From: an uncultured Paracoccaceae bacterium
GTDB lineage: Bacteria; Bacteroidota; Bacteroidia; Flavobacteriales; Flavobacteriaceae
Assembly: GCA_943788135.1 (NCBI GenBank)
Contig: CALSPC010000003.1
Coordinates: forward strand, 248,001-312,000
DNA length: 64,000 bases
Reading direction: 5' to 3'
Part shown: positions 44,833-53,313 of the stretch, piece by piece
Layout: the number at the start of each line of letters is the position of its first letter
How positions within the stretch are numbered: position 1 is the first letter of the stretch
The notes under the pieces: generated by a model
Database searches by the model: none
Told to the model about the DNA's origin: nothing
Seen by the model: the letters and a program-made list of their open reading frames with translations, nothing else
Translations under genes and position numbers: made by a program

Positions 44833-45008
44833 TGCCTAAATGATTTTGGTATTTAGGATCCAAATTGCAACCTTTACAATTAAATAGTAAATTTACATCT
44901 CCAATTTTGTGCGATGAGCAATAAAATTACAACTCTAGCGAGTGCAATTACAATTGAAATCTATTGGATTAGAAACTAAAAATAAATAATTAATACTACT
45001 AACAACAG

Positions 45009-45428
45009 ATGAAACTATTTAAAGAATTTAAAGATTTTGCAGTGAAAGGAAACATGATAGACATGGCTATCGGAATTATAATCGGGGCGTCCTTCAATGC
45101 GGTTATTAATGTTTTGGTCAAAAACATCATTTTACCACCCTTATCTCTTTTGTCTGACGGCATAAATTTTCAAGATAAAAAACTGATTTTAAGAACTGCA
45201 ACCGAATCAGCTAGTCAGGTTTCAATAGATTATGGATTATTTACCGAAACTATTCTCGATTTTTTGATCGTTGGATTTACAATTTTTATTGTCGTTAAAT
45301 TCATCAATAAGCTCAAAACAAAAGCTAATGATGTAAAAGATGATACCGTTGCGACGCCAGCAGATATCCAATTGTTGTCTGACATTAAAGCACTGCTAGA
45401 AGTTCAGAATCAAAAATTAATGAAATAA
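45009..45428 (+). CDS. mscL: Large-conductance mechanosensitive channel MscL
   Basis: 139 aa, typical length. The N-terminal amphipathic helix and first membrane helix (FKDFAVKGNMIDMAIGIIIG) form the pore, followed by a periplasmic loop, the second helix (ILDFLIVGFTIFIVVKFINK) and a charged cytoplasmic helix. It opens near lytic tension. It is convergent with ribE, 2 bp apart. Confidence 0.95.
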   Translation: MKLFKEFKDFAVKGNMIDMAIGIIIGASFNAVINVLVKNIILPPLSLLSDGINFQDKKLILRTATESASQVSIDYGLFTETILDFLIVGFTIFIVVKFINKLKTKANDVKDDTVATPADIQLLSDIKALLEVQNQKLMK

Positions 45429-45430
45429 AA

Positions 45431-46018
45431 TTAACGGACTCCGTGCAAACGGGCAACATATTTTCCGATCACATCAAATTCCAAATTCACCACGGTACCC
45501 ACTTCAAAATGCTTGAAGTTCGTGTGCTCGTAGGTATAAGGAATGATTGCGACACTAAAACCGTCATCTTTAGAATTTACAACCGTAAGGCTTACCCCAT
45601 TAACGGTAATAGATCCTTTTTCAATTGTGAGGTTTCCTAGAGAAGCATCGTACTTAAAGGAATAGATCCAGCTTCCATTTTGGGTTTCTACTTTAGTACA
45701 AGTCCCTACTTGATCCACATGCCCTTGTACCATGTGACCATCTAAACGGGCGCCAAGTTTTAGACCACGTTCCAAGTTTACAGTTGCTCCAACATTTAAG
45801 CTGTTGAGGTTTGTTTTATCTAAGGTTTCTTTGATTGCTGTCACCGTGTAGCTGTGTTCAGTCAGCGCAATAACGGTTAAGCAAACCCCATTGTGGGATA
45901 CACTTTGATCAATTTTTAGTTCAGGAGCCAACACACTTTCAATCGTTAAGTGTAAGTTGTCATTCTCGATTACTAAATCTTTTACAATCCCTAAATCTTC
46001 AATAATTCCTGTAAACAT
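45431..46018 (-). CDS. ribE: Riboflavin synthase alpha subunit
   Basis: 195 aa, two lumazine-binding repeats each of about 95 aa. The N-terminus MFTGIIEDLG is the family hallmark, and each half has a V-x-L-x-V-type segment (VSHNGVCLTV and ITVNGVSLTV). The second half starts near GHMVQGHVDQVG. It dismutates two 6,7-dimethyl-8-ribityllumazine molecules to riboflavin. The gene diverges from pdxA across a 56-bp gap containing possible -7 boxes on both strands (TAAATTTG at 46032-46039; TATGTTTG on the minus strand at 46061-46054). Confidence 0.95.
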   Translation of the reverse strand: MFTGIIEDLGIVKDLVIENDNLHLTIESVLAPELKIDQSVSHNGVCLTVIALTEHSYTVTAIKETLDKTNLNSLNVGATVNLERGLKLGARLDGHMVQGHVDQVGTCTKVETQNGSWIYSFKYDASLGNLTIEKGSITVNGVSLTVVNSKDDGFSVAIIPYTYEHTNFKHFEVGTVVNLEFDVIGKYVARLHGVR

Positions 46019-46074
46019 GCTTTTAATTCGTTAAATTTGTAAATTCAAAATTACAAACATACACGTCATTTTTA

Positions 46075-47121
46075 ATGGAAAAAGTAGAAAAAATCAAAAT
46101 AGGGATTTCTATAGGAGATTTAAATGGGATAGGAGGTGAGTTGGTCATCAAGACTTTTGAAGACAAGCGCATGCTCGAGTTTTGCACTCCTATTGTATAT
46201 GCTTCAGTAAAAACTCTGGCGTTTTTCAAAAGCCACTTTAAAAGTACTCTCGAATTTCATAAGATTAAAAATGCAAGTCAAGCGGTGGACTCTAAGGTGA
46301 ATTTGGTATCGGTTTGGCATGAAGATGTTAATATCAATTTTGGAGAAGAAGATCAAAAAATTGGGGGTTATGCCATAAAGTCCCTTCAAGCAGCAGTCGA
46401 AGATCTTAAAACAGACCAAATAGATGTGCTTGTAACCGCTCCAATTAACAAACATAACATCCAATCTGAGGACTTTAAATTTCCAGGGCACACGGATTAT
46501 TTAGCTCAAGAACTCGAAGGTGATAGTTTGATGTTTATGGTATCGGATGACCTAAAAGTTGGGTTGTTAACAGATCACGTTCCTGTAAGTGAAGTTTCAA
46601 ATCAGATTACAGCAGAACTTATAGAAAAGAAAATTTCAATTATATACAACTCCTTAATTCAGGATTTTGGAATTCGAAAACCTCGGATTGCCGTTTTAGG
46701 GATAAATCCCCATACAGGCGACAATGGAGTTATAGGTACGGAGGACGATACGGTTTTACGGCCTACACTGGAAGCACTCAAGCAGACAGGAAAACTCGTC
46801 TATGGACCGTATTCGGCAGATAGTTTTTTTGGGTCAAAAAACTACAAAAACTTTGATGCAATCGTCGCCACATATCACGATCAAGGATTGATCCCTTTTA
46901 AAACTTTGGCTTTTGGGAACGGTGTCAATTATACCGCTGGACTCAACAAAGTACGGACTTCTCCAGATCATGGTACGGCCTATGAGATTGCAGGAAAAGG
47001 GGAGGCAGATATCACTTCTTTTAAAGAAGCTATTTTTTCGGGATTGTCTATTTTTAGAAATCGAAAAATGAATCAAATATTAACATCAAATCCATTATTG
47101 CGACAGCCAAGAAAGCGATAA
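46075..47121 (+). CDS. pdxA: 4-hydroxythreonine-4-phosphate dehydrogenase
   Basis: 348 aa. The family motifs are IGISIGDLNGIGGELVIK at the N-terminus, APINKHNI, FPGHTDYLA, GINPHTGDNG and YHDQGLIPFK with RTSPDHGTAYEIAGKG. PdxA oxidises phosphohydroxythreonine in pyridoxal phosphate synthesis; metal-binding His residues appear in GHTDY, YHDQG and SPDHG. The length is normal. Confidence 0.95.
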   Translation: MEKVEKIKIGISIGDLNGIGGELVIKTFEDKRMLEFCTPIVYASVKTLAFFKSHFKSTLEFHKIKNASQAVDSKVNLVSVWHEDVNINFGEEDQKIGGYAIKSLQAAVEDLKTDQIDVLVTAPINKHNIQSEDFKFPGHTDYLAQELEGDSLMFMVSDDLKVGLLTDHVPVSEVSNQITAELIEKKISIIYNSLIQDFGIRKPRIAVLGINPHTGDNGVIGTEDDTVLRPTLEALKQTGKLVYGPYSADSFFGSKNYKNFDAIVATYHDQGLIPFKTLAFGNGVNYTAGLNKVRTSPDHGTAYEIAGKGEADITSFKEAIFSGLSIFRNRKMNQILTSNPLLRQPRKR

Positions 47122-47144
47122 ATAAAAAAAGCCTTGCATTAGGG

Positions 47145-47172
47145 TTGCCCTAAATAAAATTTTATATATTTG
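47145..47172 (+). promoter_or_regulatory. Bacteroidota-type promoter for DUF177-rpmF
   Basis: TTG (47145-47147), 17 bp, TATATTTG (47165-47172). The in-frame TTG codon at 47170 lies inside the -7 box, so the DUF177 start must be the downstream ATG 47194. Confidence 0.7.
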
Positions 47173-47193
47173 CAGGCTCAAATATGCGAGACA

Positions 47194-47733
47194 ATGAAGC
47201 CACTAAAAGCATTTGACATACAGTTTGTAGGGCTAAAGCTTGGAAAGCATGTTTATGAGTATGATATAGATTATAAGTTCTTTGAGCATTTTGAATATGA
47301 TGAGTTTAACGCTACAAACGTTAAAGTTGTTCTAAACCTTGAAAAAAAATCAACCTTTTTAGAGTTGAACTTTCAAGCGGAAGGAACCATTACTATAGAT
47401 TGTGACCTCACAAACGAACCTTTTGATATGCCGGTTAATACCAGTTTTGATTTAGTGGTTCAGTTTGGAAATGAGTATAATAACGAACATGAGTCGATTT
47501 TAATCATCCCTCATGGTGAGTACGAAATTAATGTCGCTCATTACATCTATGAATTAATCATTTTATCGCTACCCCAAAAACGGATTCATCCTGGTGTAGA
47601 AGATGGAACTTTAGACTCAGAAATACTCGAAAGACTTAAGGAATTAAGCCCAAAAAGCTTAGAAAATAAACCCCAAAAAGAGGATATTGATCCACGTTGG
47701 GACTCATTAAAAAAATTATTAACGGATAAATAA
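47194..47733 (+). CDS. DUF177 (YceD) protein
   Basis: 179 aa from ATG 47194. The N-terminal beta-rich half (FLELNFQAEGTITIDCDLTN) and the C-terminal DPRWDSLKKLL match DUF177/YceD. DUF177 genes nearly always lie before rpmF in bacteria, and plant homologues act in 23S rRNA accumulation. The CxL motif is reduced to one Cys here. The next gene, rpmF, begins 8 bp downstream. Confidence 0.9.
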   Translation: MKPLKAFDIQFVGLKLGKHVYEYDIDYKFFEHFEYDEFNATNVKVVLNLEKKSTFLELNFQAEGTITIDCDLTNEPFDMPVNTSFDLVVQFGNEYNNEHESILIIPHGEYEINVAHYIYELIILSLPQKRIHPGVEDGTLDSEILERLKELSPKSLENKPQKEDIDPRWDSLKKLLTDK

Positions 47734-47741
47734 TATAGAAA

Positions 47742-47945
47742 ATGGCACATCCTAAAAGAAAAATCTCCAGAACTAGAAGAGATAAAAGACGTACCCATTA
47801 CAAGGCTACAACGCCTCAAATTGCAACGTGCCCAACAACTGGGGAAGCACATTTATACCATAGAGCACACTGGCACGAGGGTAAATTGTACTATAGAGGA
47901 CAAGTTTTAGTCGATACAACAGCTGCAGAAGAAAACGCAGCCTAA
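47742..47945 (+). CDS. rpmF: 50S ribosomal protein L32
   Basis: 67 aa. The start [20 protein letters not shown] is typical L32. The zinc-ribbon part reads [17 protein letters not shown], with only one Cys, so this is a C-minus form that does not bind zinc. A strong terminator follows, so expression beyond it towards fabH needs another promoter. Confidence 0.95.
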   Translation: MAHPKRKISRTRRDKRRTHYKATTPQIATCPTTGEAHLYHRAHWHEGKLYYRGQVLVDTTAAEENAA

Positions 47946-47970
47946 TAGGTCGTATCGTATACAGAATTTA

Positions 47971-47998
47971 AAAAACGCTCTTTTAAGAGCGTTTTTTT
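47971..47998 (+). terminator. Intrinsic terminator after rpmF
   Basis: AAAAACGCTCTT (47971-47982), TT, AAGAGCGTTTTT (47985-47996) with further T. It separates rpmF from the fab/acc genes. Confidence 0.85.
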
Positions 47999-48135
47999 TG
48001 TTTAGTACTCATTTTAAAAAAACGCAAAAAAATTGATTTTTAGGTCTTTTTTAATCAAAAATGAGTATTTTTGACACGTTTTTTGATTGTTTTTGGCATA
48101 AATGCTTATAAACCAGTCAATCTAAAATAGAATAT

Positions 48136-49131
48136 ATGAGCAAAATCTCAGCAGCAATAACCGCTGTAGGTGGCTATGTACCGGACTTCGTTTTAACCAA
48201 CAAGATACTTGAGACGATGGTTGATACCAATGACGAATGGATCACGTCAAGAACGGGCATTAAGGAGCGTCGAATTCTAAAAGGCGTCAATAAAGGCACC
48301 TCATTTTTAGCAATACAAGCAGCTAAAAACCTTATTCAAAAAAACAATTTAGACCCTACAACTATAGACCTAGTAATCGTGGCTACAGCAACCCCCGATA
48401 TGAAAGCAGCCTCAACAGCTGCCTTTACGGCTTCAGAAATTGGCGCTTCCAATGCGTTTGCATTTGATATAGATGCCGCTTGCTCTAGCTTTTTATTTGG
48501 AATGTCAATAGTAGCTCGTTATATTGAATCTGGGATATATAAGAAAATTCTTTTAATAGGTGCTGATAAAAACTCTTCAATGATTAGTTATGATGACCGC
48601 GCAACATGCATCATTTTTGGAGATGGGGCAGGAGCGGTTCTTTTTGAGCCAAACACAGAAGGTTTTGGATTACAAGACGAATACCTTAGAAGTGATGGCG
48701 CTGGGCGAGAATTTTTACGTGCGACACATGGCGGATCTTCTAATGCCATTACCGAAGACTCTCTAAAAGAACAAACGCATTTTGTGTATCAAGATGGGAA
48801 AACGGTTTTTAAAAATGCAGTTTTCAATATGGCAGATGCCACAGAAAAAATACTGAAACGTAACGATCTTGATAATGATAAAATTGATTGGCTAGTAGCC
48901 CATCAAGCCAACAAACGAATTATAGACGCTACCGCAAATCGCATCCAGTTGGACTCTAAGAAAGTAATGATGAATATTGAAAAATATGGCAATACTACTT
49001 CTGGGACACTACCATTACTATTAAGCGACTATGAGTCACAATTAAAAAAAGGAGATAATCTAATATTCGCCGCTTTTGGAGGTGGATTTAATTGGGGATC
49101 GATATACCTAACATGGGGCTATGATTCTTAG
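48136..49131 (+). CDS. fabH: Beta-ketoacyl-ACP synthase III
   Basis: 331 aa. The active-site triad is Cys116 in IDAACSSFLFG, His in VAHQANKRI and Asn in EKYGNTTSGT. FabH condenses acetyl-CoA (or a branched starter) with malonyl-ACP to start fatty-acid synthesis. It precedes accB and accC, giving a fatty-acid initiation cluster. A TATTTTTG at 48066-48073 may be its -7 element, but no matching TTG stands at proper distance. Confidence 0.96.
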   Translation: MSKISAAITAVGGYVPDFVLTNKILETMVDTNDEWITSRTGIKERRILKGVNKGTSFLAIQAAKNLIQKNNLDPTTIDLVIVATATPDMKAASTAAFTASEIGASNAFAFDIDAACSSFLFGMSIVARYIESGIYKKILLIGADKNSSMISYDDRATCIIFGDGAGAVLFEPNTEGFGLQDEYLRSDGAGREFLRATHGGSSNAITEDSLKEQTHFVYQDGKTVFKNAVFNMADATEKILKRNDLDNDKIDWLVAHQANKRIIDATANRIQLDSKKVMMNIEKYGNTTSGTLPLLLSDYESQLKKGDNLIFAAFGGGFNWGSIYLTWGYDS

Positions 49132-49169
49132 ATATATAAACGAACTAACTAAATACTAAAACTATAATT

Positions 49170-49652
49170 ATGGATTTAAAGGAAATTCAAAATTTAATCA
49201 AATTTGTAGCCAAATCAGGTACAAGTGAAGTGAAATTAGAAACGGATGATTTCAAAATCACCATCAAAACAGGCTCAGGTGAAACAGTGACTACTGTTGT
49301 TCAACAGGCTGCTGTTCCTATGCAGCAACCCGTTATTGCAGCACCAGCACAAGAAGCCGCTCCTGTTCAGGCAGCAGCTCCAGCAGCAGCAGCATCATCT
49401 GACGATTCAAAATATATTACGGTAAAGTCTCCAATCATTGGAACGTTTTATAGAAGACCTTCTCCAGACAAACCGTTATTTGCAGAAGTAGGACAATCCA
49501 TAGCAGAAGGCGATGTACTATGTGTCATAGAAGCGATGAAACTATTTAATGAAATAGAGTCTGAAATTTCTGGAAAGATTGTAAAAATTCTAGTGGATGA
49601 TGCATCACCAGTTGAGTTTGATCAGCCATTATTTTTAGTAGATCCATCATAA
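49170..49652 (+). CDS. accB: Biotin carboxyl carrier protein of acetyl-CoA carboxylase
   Basis: 160 aa. The N-terminal domain is followed by an Ala/Pro/Gln-rich linker (about residues 46-77) and a biotinyl domain (80-160) with the biotinylated K124 in EAMKLFNEIE. It carries the carboxyl group between AccC and the carboxyltransferase. It lies 31 bp before accC. Confidence 0.97.
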   Translation: MDLKEIQNLIKFVAKSGTSEVKLETDDFKITIKTGSGETVTTVVQQAAVPMQQPVIAAPAQEAAPVQAAAPAAAASSDDSKYITVKSPIIGTFYRRPSPDKPLFAEVGQSIAEGDVLCVIEAMKLFNEIESEISGKIVKILVDDASPVEFDQPLFLVDPS

Positions 49653-49683
49653 TAATTGTTTACATTTTTAAAGCGTAAAAGGT

Positions 49684-51030
49684 ATGTTTAAAAAAATACT
49701 AGTCGCCAACCGTGGCGAAATAGCTCTAAGAGTTATAAGAACGTGTAAAGAGATGGGCATACAAACCGTTGCTGTGTATTCTACAGCAGACGCTGAAAGT
49801 TTGCACGTAAAATTTGCTGATGAAGCCGTTTGTATTGGCCCTGCAGCCAGTAGCGAATCCTATTTAAAAATTGCAAATATCATTGCTGCTGCAGAAATTA
49901 CTAATGCAGATGCCATTCATCCAGGATACGGGTTTTTATCGGAAAACGCCCGTTTTTCTAAAATCTGTGATGAACATGGAATAAAATTTATAGGAGCCTC
50001 TCCAAATATGATTGATCGTATGGGAGATAAGGCCAATGCCAAAGCGACAATGAAAGCTGCAGGCGTACCTTGTGTTCCAGGAAGTGAAGGCGTTATTGAA
50101 ACTTTTGATGAATGTAAAAAAGTTGCCAAAGAAACTGGCTACCCAGTGATGTTGAAAGCCTCTGCTGGAGGAGGAGGAAAAGGAATGCGTGCCGTTTGGA
50201 AAAAAGAAGACCTAAAAGATGCCTGGGATTCTGCACGACAAGAATCAAAAGCCGCTTTTGGAAACGACGACATGTACATGGAAAAACTCATTGAAGAACC
50301 AAGACATATTGAAATTCAAATTGTTGGAGATTCTAATGGAAAAGCCTGTCATTTGTCAGAAAGAGATTGCTCGATTCAGCGCCGTCATCAAAAATTAACA
50401 GAAGAAGTGCCGTCACCATTTATGACCTCAGCTCTCAGAAAAAAAATGGGAGAAGCTGCAGTCAAGGCAGCAGAATATATCAAGTATGAGGGTGCCGGAA
50501 CCGTTGAATTTTTGGTAGATAAACACCGAAATTTCTTTTTCATGGAAATGAATACACGTATCCAAGTGGAGCATCCAATTACAGAACAAGTAATTGATTT
50601 TGATTTGGTTCGTGAACAAATTTCTGTTGCTGCAGGCGTACCGATTTCTGGAAAAAACTATACTCCAAAGCTACATTCTATTGAATGTAGAATAAATGCT
50701 GAAGATCCGTTTAACGACTTTAGACCCTCACCAGGAAAAATAACAAACTTGCACTCACCAGGAGGGCACGGTGTGCGTTTAGATACTCACGTTTATGCAG
50801 GATATAGCATTCCGCCGAATTATGACTCTATGATTGCCAAGCTTATTACAACTGCTCAAACAAGAGAAGAAGCAATTAGCAAAATGAAACGTGCGTTAGA
50901 TGAATTTGTTATTGAAGGCATCAAAACAACGATTCCATTTCACCGTCAATTGATGGATCATCCCGAATATATTGCGGGTAAATACACTACCAAATTCATG
51001 GAAGACTTTAAAATGGAAGTCTCCAATTAA
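49684..51030 (+). CDS. accC: Biotin carboxylase subunit of acetyl-CoA carboxylase
   Basis: 448 aa, typical length. Signatures include [20 protein letters not shown], the glycine-rich loop [43 protein letters not shown] and [14 protein letters not shown]. The ATP-grasp enzyme carboxylates biotin on AccB. It ends the fabH-accB-accC group with a strong terminator. Confidence 0.97.
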   Translation: MFKKILVANRGEIALRVIRTCKEMGIQTVAVYSTADAESLHVKFADEAVCIGPAASSESYLKIANIIAAAEITNADAIHPGYGFLSENARFSKICDEHGIKFIGASPNMIDRMGDKANAKATMKAAGVPCVPGSEGVIETFDECKKVAKETGYPVMLKASAGGGGKGMRAVWKKEDLKDAWDSARQESKAAFGNDDMYMEKLIEEPRHIEIQIVGDSNGKACHLSERDCSIQRRHQKLTEEVPSPFMTSALRKKMGEAAVKAAEYIKYEGAGTVEFLVDKHRNFFFMEMNTRIQVEHPITEQVIDFDLVREQISVAAGVPISGKNYTPKLHSIECRINAEDPFNDFRPSPGKITNLHSPGGHGVRLDTHVYAGYSIPPNYDSMIAKLITTAQTREEAISKMKRALDEFVIEGIKTTIPFHRQLMDHPEYIAGKYTTKFMEDFKMEVSN

Positions 51031-51034
51031 CCAT

Positions 51035-51066
51035 AAACTCCGAATTACAATTCGGAGTTTTTTTTA
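51035..51066 (+). terminator. Intrinsic terminator after accC
   Basis: AAACTCCGAAT (51035-51045), loop TACA, ATTCGGAGTTT (51050-51060), then T. Confidence 0.88.
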
Positions 51067-51116
51067 TTCCAAAACTCAACACGAATTACCACGATAAAAA
51101 GTCGTAATTTTAAAGC

Positions 51117-52229
51117 ATGAATTTATCATATTGGGAATTACAAACATGGCTTAGGAATGTCGATTTCACTATCGTTGGAAGTGGAATCGTTGGTTTGAGT
51201 ACGGCGCTTCAACTTCAACAAAAGTTGCCGAAAGCCAAAATAGTAATTCTTGAAAAAGGATTATTTCCACAAGGTGCAAGTACCAAAAACGCTGGGTTTG
51301 CTTGCTTTGGAAGCTTGAGTGAAATTTTGCAGGATTTACAATCCCACACCCCTGATGAGGTTGTTGCTCTAGTTAAACAGCGTCACGATGGGCTTCAACT
51401 TTTGAGAGCGACCCTAGGAGACGATAATTTGTCCTATAAGCAATTGGGCGGATATGAATTATTTTTAGAAAAAGACCGTCCCCTTTATGAAACATGTTTA
51501 CAACAGATAAAAAACATTAATACGCTTCTCAAACCGATTTTCAAAGCCGAAGTATTTTCAAACGTAACCAATAGTTTTGGGTTCACAAAGGTTCAAGACA
51601 ATTACATTCGAAATCAATTTGAAGGTCAAATTGATACGGGAAAGATGATGCAAGCATTGATTAGAAAAGCCCAGAAGCAAGGAATTATTATTTTGAATAA
51701 CACCACGGTGGAGTCGTATATAGAAGACGTCAATACAGTCGCTATTAAAACAAATCATTTTGAGTTTTCGTCTACAAAGTTGATTATAACAACCAATGGA
51801 TTTGCACAACAATTGCTTAAAGAAGATATCCAGCCAGCGCGGGCTCAAGTTTTAATCACCAAACCAATTCAAGACTTACATATTAAAGGAACATTTCATT
51901 TAGATTGTGGGTATTATTATTTCAGAAATATTGATAATCGTATTCTTTTAGGTGGTGGTCGAAACTTGGATTTTGCGACAGAAACAACCACAAAATTTTC
52001 CCAAACGGAACGCATTCAAACTGCATTAGAAGCCTTACTTGCAGGCACAATCCTTCCAAATACGCCTTTTGAAATAGAGCATCGATGGTCAGGAATCATG
52101 GGGGTTGGGGCTCAAAAAACCCCAATTGTAAAGCAGTTATCAAACCACACATATTGTGGGGTTCGAATGGGAGGCATGGGCGTTGCCATTGGCAGTATTA
52201 TTGGAAAGGAAGTGTCGGCGTTAATCTAG
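51117..52229 (+). CDS. FAD-dependent oxidoreductase (DAO family)
   Basis: 370 aa. The N-terminal FAD-binding Rossmann motif VGSGIVGLSTALQLQ is followed by KNAGFACFG and the C-terminal DAO signature GAQKTPIVKQ and VRMGGMGVAIGS. The family includes glycine and D-amino acid oxidases. The substrate is not predictable. The N-terminus lacks a signal peptide, so the enzyme is cytoplasmic. It converges with the Nfu-type gene, 19 bp away. Confidence 0.85.
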   Translation: MNLSYWELQTWLRNVDFTIVGSGIVGLSTALQLQQKLPKAKIVILEKGLFPQGASTKNAGFACFGSLSEILQDLQSHTPDEVVALVKQRHDGLQLLRATLGDDNLSYKQLGGYELFLEKDRPLYETCLQQIKNINTLLKPIFKAEVFSNVTNSFGFTKVQDNYIRNQFEGQIDTGKMMQALIRKAQKQGIIILNNTTVESYIEDVNTVAIKTNHFEFSSTKLIITTNGFAQQLLKEDIQPARAQVLITKPIQDLHIKGTFHLDCGYYYFRNIDNRILLGGGRNLDFATETTTKFSQTERIQTALEALLAGTILPNTPFEIEHRWSGIMGVGAQKTPIVKQLSNHTYCGVRMGGMGVAIGSIIGKEVSALI

Positions 52230-52248
52230 AAAACAGTAACGTCCAGGA

Positions 52249-53148
52249 TTAGCCATTAAGCGCCTCAACGATTTCAACTTTTCCTGCCATCATTTCTTTT
52301 AGCAAGGCTTCAATACCACTTTTAAGCGTAAATGTAGAGGAAGGACAGCCGCTACAAGCACCTTGTAAAATTACTTTTACTGTTTTTGTGGGCGCGTCAT
52401 AAGATTCAAATAAAATGTTTCCACCATCACTAGCAACAGCAGGCTTGATGTGCTGTTCTAAAATATTTATAATCTCTTTTGAGGTATCGTCTAACGTTTC
52501 GTAAGTGTCGTCCAATTGGGCGGTTGTTTTCTCCAAAACTTTGGCAGCAGAAGCTGTTACCATTTCTTTACCCTCCTCTATGTAGGACTTCATAAACTCT
52601 CTTAACTCTAGTGTAATGGCATCCCACTCCACAATATCAAATTTTGTGACTGACACGTAATTTTTATCGATAAAAACCGCTTTTACAAACGGGAACTGAA
52701 AGAGTGCTGTTGCAAAAGGGGATAGTTTAGCGTCTTCTATTGATGTGAATTCAAAAGTTTGAGACACTAAGTTTTTATTGGCTACAAATTTTTGAACTCC
52801 AGGGTTGGGCGTACTTTCTGCGTAAATCGTAACGGGGTTTTTCTTTTTTGACTCAGTTGTGACAACCACGCCTCCTTCATTTAAGTAGTTTTCTATTTGT
52901 TCACCAACTTCTGTTTGTACAGCGCTCCACTCAACAATGTCATAGCGTTCAATGGCTACAAAGTTTACTGAAATGTATACTTTTTTCACAAAAGGAAGAT
53001 GAAAAAGTTGTTGGGCTAAAGGCGAATTTTTAGCGTCATCAATATTTGAGAATTCAAAACTCTCGTATTTTGTAAGGAATGAATCCGTTTCAAACTTTAT
53101 GATTTTCGGATTACTAGTTTCGTGAATTGATAGAGTAATTTTTTTCAT
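52249..53148 (-). CDS. NifU/Nfu-type Fe-S scaffold with duplicated N-terminal domain
   Basis: 299 aa. Two tandem Nfu N-terminal domains occupy about residues 1-95 and 105-195; each has an F-x-x-L-PFVKxVxI core (LFHLPFVKKVYI and LFQFPFVKAVFI). The C-terminal NifU domain carries C265 and C268 (LQGACSGCPSSTFTLKSG), the Fe-S ligands. Nfu proteins transfer Fe-S clusters to apo-enzymes. The start is ATG at 53148; a -7 match (TATCTTTG on the minus strand) lies at 53255-53248. Confidence 0.9.
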   Translation of the reverse strand: MKKITLSIHETSNPKIIKFETDSFLTKYESFEFSNIDDAKNSPLAQQLFHLPFVKKVYISVNFVAIERYDIVEWSAVQTEVGEQIENYLNEGGVVVTTESKKKNPVTIYAESTPNPGVQKFVANKNLVSQTFEFTSIEDAKLSPFATALFQFPFVKAVFIDKNYVSVTKFDIVEWDAITLELREFMKSYIEEGKEMVTASAAKVLEKTTAQLDDTYETLDDTSKEIINILEQHIKPAVASDGGNILFESYDAPTKTVKVILQGACSGCPSSTFTLKSGIEALLKEMMAGKVEIVEALNG

Positions 53149-53313
53149 GTATTTTTTTTACGTTCACAGGTGTCTGCCAAACAGTATTAAGTTCAATCTA
53201 AATCATTTTTTGGGTTTAGGGACACATAGGAAGGCTTAATTTTTCTGCAAAGATAATAAAGATAATTAGCTTATTTCTGTATATTTGGAATGTGTCCCAA
53301 ATAAATTTTAAGA

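Noticed and set aside
48066-48073. TATTTTTG as the fabH promoter
   Set aside because: The nearest upstream TTG is about 30 bp away, outside the usual spacing, so it was not listed as a promoter.
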